Assembly: GCF_003226345.1 (NCBI RefSeq)
Contig: NZ_PDOF01000001.1
Span: 1,116,001 to 1,180,000 of the forward strand
Direction of reading: 5' to 3'
DNA: 64,000 nucleotides
DNA from: Alteribacter lacisalsi
GTDB taxonomy: Bacteria > Bacillota > Bacilli > Bacillales > Salisediminibacteriaceae
Shown here: piece by piece, positions 63,650-64,000 of the stretch
How positions within the stretch are numbered: the stretch's first letter is position 1
Layout: each line of letters opens with the position of its first letter
Notes under the pieces: generated by a model
Told to the model about the DNA's origin: nothing
The model's input: only the letters and a program-made list of their open reading frames with translations
The model's database searches: none
Made by a program: the position numbers and the translations under genes

Positions 63650-63678
63650 ATTATACCATGGTCTGTATGTTCGTGCAA
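63650..63678 (-). promoter_or_regulatory. lexA promoter
   Basis: On the minus strand TTGCAC (63678-63673), 17-base spacer and TATAAT (63655-63650) preceded by TGG (extended -10). A LexA box overlaps its -35, so it is self-repressed. Confidence 0.7.
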
Positions 63679-63689
63679 ACACCCGTTCT
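63676..63689. promoter_or_regulatory. LexA box 1
   Basis: CAAACACCCGTTCT fits CGAACRNRYGTTYC except for the second base and the last one. It overlaps the lexA -35. Confidence 0.55.
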
Positions 63690-63699
63690 GTTTTTCCTC

Positions 63700-63729
63700 T
63701 TGACCAGAACAGCTGTTCTTGTTTATACT
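63700..63729 (+). promoter_or_regulatory. yneA promoter
   Basis: TTGACC (63700-63705) and TATACT (63724-63729) with an 18-base spacer. LexA box 2 fills the spacer and box 3 begins six bases downstream. Confidence 0.65.
63706..63719. promoter_or_regulatory. LexA box 2
   Basis: AGAACAGCTGTTCT contains a perfect GAAC-N4-GTTC palindrome, located between the -35 and -10 of yneA. Confidence 0.7.
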
Positions 63730-63734
63730 GTATA

Positions 63735-63748
63735 CGAACATACATTCT
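63735..63748. promoter_or_regulatory. LexA box 3
   Basis: CGAACATACATTCT matches the consensus with mismatches at GTTC (ATTC) and the last base; it lies at the expected yneA transcription start. Confidence 0.6.
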
Positions 63749-63766
63749 GGTAAAGAGGTGTTTGTG

Positions 63767-64000
63767 ATGAGAAGCCTGTTTAAACAATACGGTACCCATA
63801 TTGTTACGGCCGTTTTAATTATGCTGTTCGTGTTTGTTACAACTGTTCCCACAGAAAGTAAAGGACTTGAACCATACGACCATGAAAAAGTAACAGTGGA
63901 AGAAGGCGAGACCTTGTGGTCGATCGCATCGAAACTTCATGATGACCTGGATACAAATAAGGAATCGGTTATTCACTGGATCTCTGTCTACAATGAACTT
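63767..64000 (+). CDS. yneA: SOS cell-division suppressor YneA (start only; 3' end outside window)
   Basis: The first 78 residues are visible: a short cytoplasmic start, a hydrophobic segment at about 11-28 (signal/anchor) and then the start of a LysM domain (KVTVEEGETLWSIASKLHDDL). YneA blocks cell division during the SOS response in Bacillus, acting at the membrane. ATG at 63767 follows AAAGAGGTGTTTG. Identity rests on the divergent arrangement with lexA, the LexA boxes in its promoter, and the membrane-LysM layout. It runs off the window end. Confidence 0.9.
   Translation, partial: MRSLFKQYGTHIVTAVLIMLFVFVTTVPTESKGLEPYDHEKVTVEEGETLWSIASKLHDDLDTNKESVIHWISVYNEL

Noticed and set aside
1-64000. 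CRISPR arrays, tRNA or rRNA genes, prophage
   Set aside because: No regularly spaced short repeats, no cloverleaf or rRNA sequence, and no phage structural genes were noticed; the recombinase-like gene stands alone.

Overview
The window is a chromosomal core segment of an endospore-forming Bacillaceae bacterium. The gene order closely follows the Bacillus subtilis interval from infB through pnp, spoVF-dap, spoIIIE, ymf, recA, rny, spoVS, cotE, mutSL, hfq, spoVK and glnA to lexA. SpoVFA/B, SpoIIIE, SpoVS, CotE and SpoVK mark it as a spore former. Six genes appear to start at TTG and several at GTG, and most genes lie on the + strand. The window does not allow a species call; a non-subtilis, possibly alkaliphilic/halophilic Bacillus relative is a guess.

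Layout. (1) 1-6.4 kb: end of infB, ylxP, rbfA, truB, ribF, rpsO and pnp (translation, ribosome assembly and RNA decay). (2) 6.7-14.4 kb: ylxY, mlpA, ymxH, then the dipicolinate/lysine block dpaA-dpaB-asd-dapG-dapA behind a convincing sigma-K promoter. (3) 14.4-15.0 kb: a decayed IS1182-like element with terminal inverted repeats. (4) 15.1-31.2 kb: rnjB, tepA, ylzJ, spoIIIE, ymfC, ymfF, ymfH, ymfI, ymfJ, ymfK, ymfM, pgsA, cinA and a DEAD-box helicase placed between cinA and recA. (5) 31.4-42.2 kb: a small unknown protein, recA, rny, ymdB, spoVS, a 2-oxoacid:ferredoxin oxidoreductase pair, tdh and kbl. (6) 42.2-43.0 kb: a second, related IS remnant. (7) 43.1-55.5 kb: a two-domain NlpC/P60 protein on the minus strand, miaB, ricA, cotE, a putative amidoligase, mutS, mutL, an RsmJ-like methyltransferase, miaA and hfq. 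(8) 55.6-64.0 kb: a tyrosine-recombinase-fold protein lacking several catalytic residues, spoVK, hflX, ynbB, glnA (glnR is absent from its usual place), two small proteins, lexA and the start of yneA.

The coding part is mostly housekeeping. The unusual content is in the spacers. A family of elements with AGAGGCTGGGAC-type inverted ends occurs four times: two IS1182-like wrecks and two short palindromic derivatives. A GC-rich imperfect-palindrome repeat occurs at least five times, usually nested inside those elements. A second MITE-like element with GGCTCTGTTAAA ends sits inside the tdh-kbl unit, and part of another copy lies inside one IS wreck. Gene-level points worth checking are the amidoligase next to cotE, the degenerate recombinase between hfq and spoVK, the missing glnR despite an intact GlnR/TnrA box before glnA, and an uninterrupted 27-nt palindrome before asd. 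No tRNA, rRNA, CRISPR array or prophage was seen.
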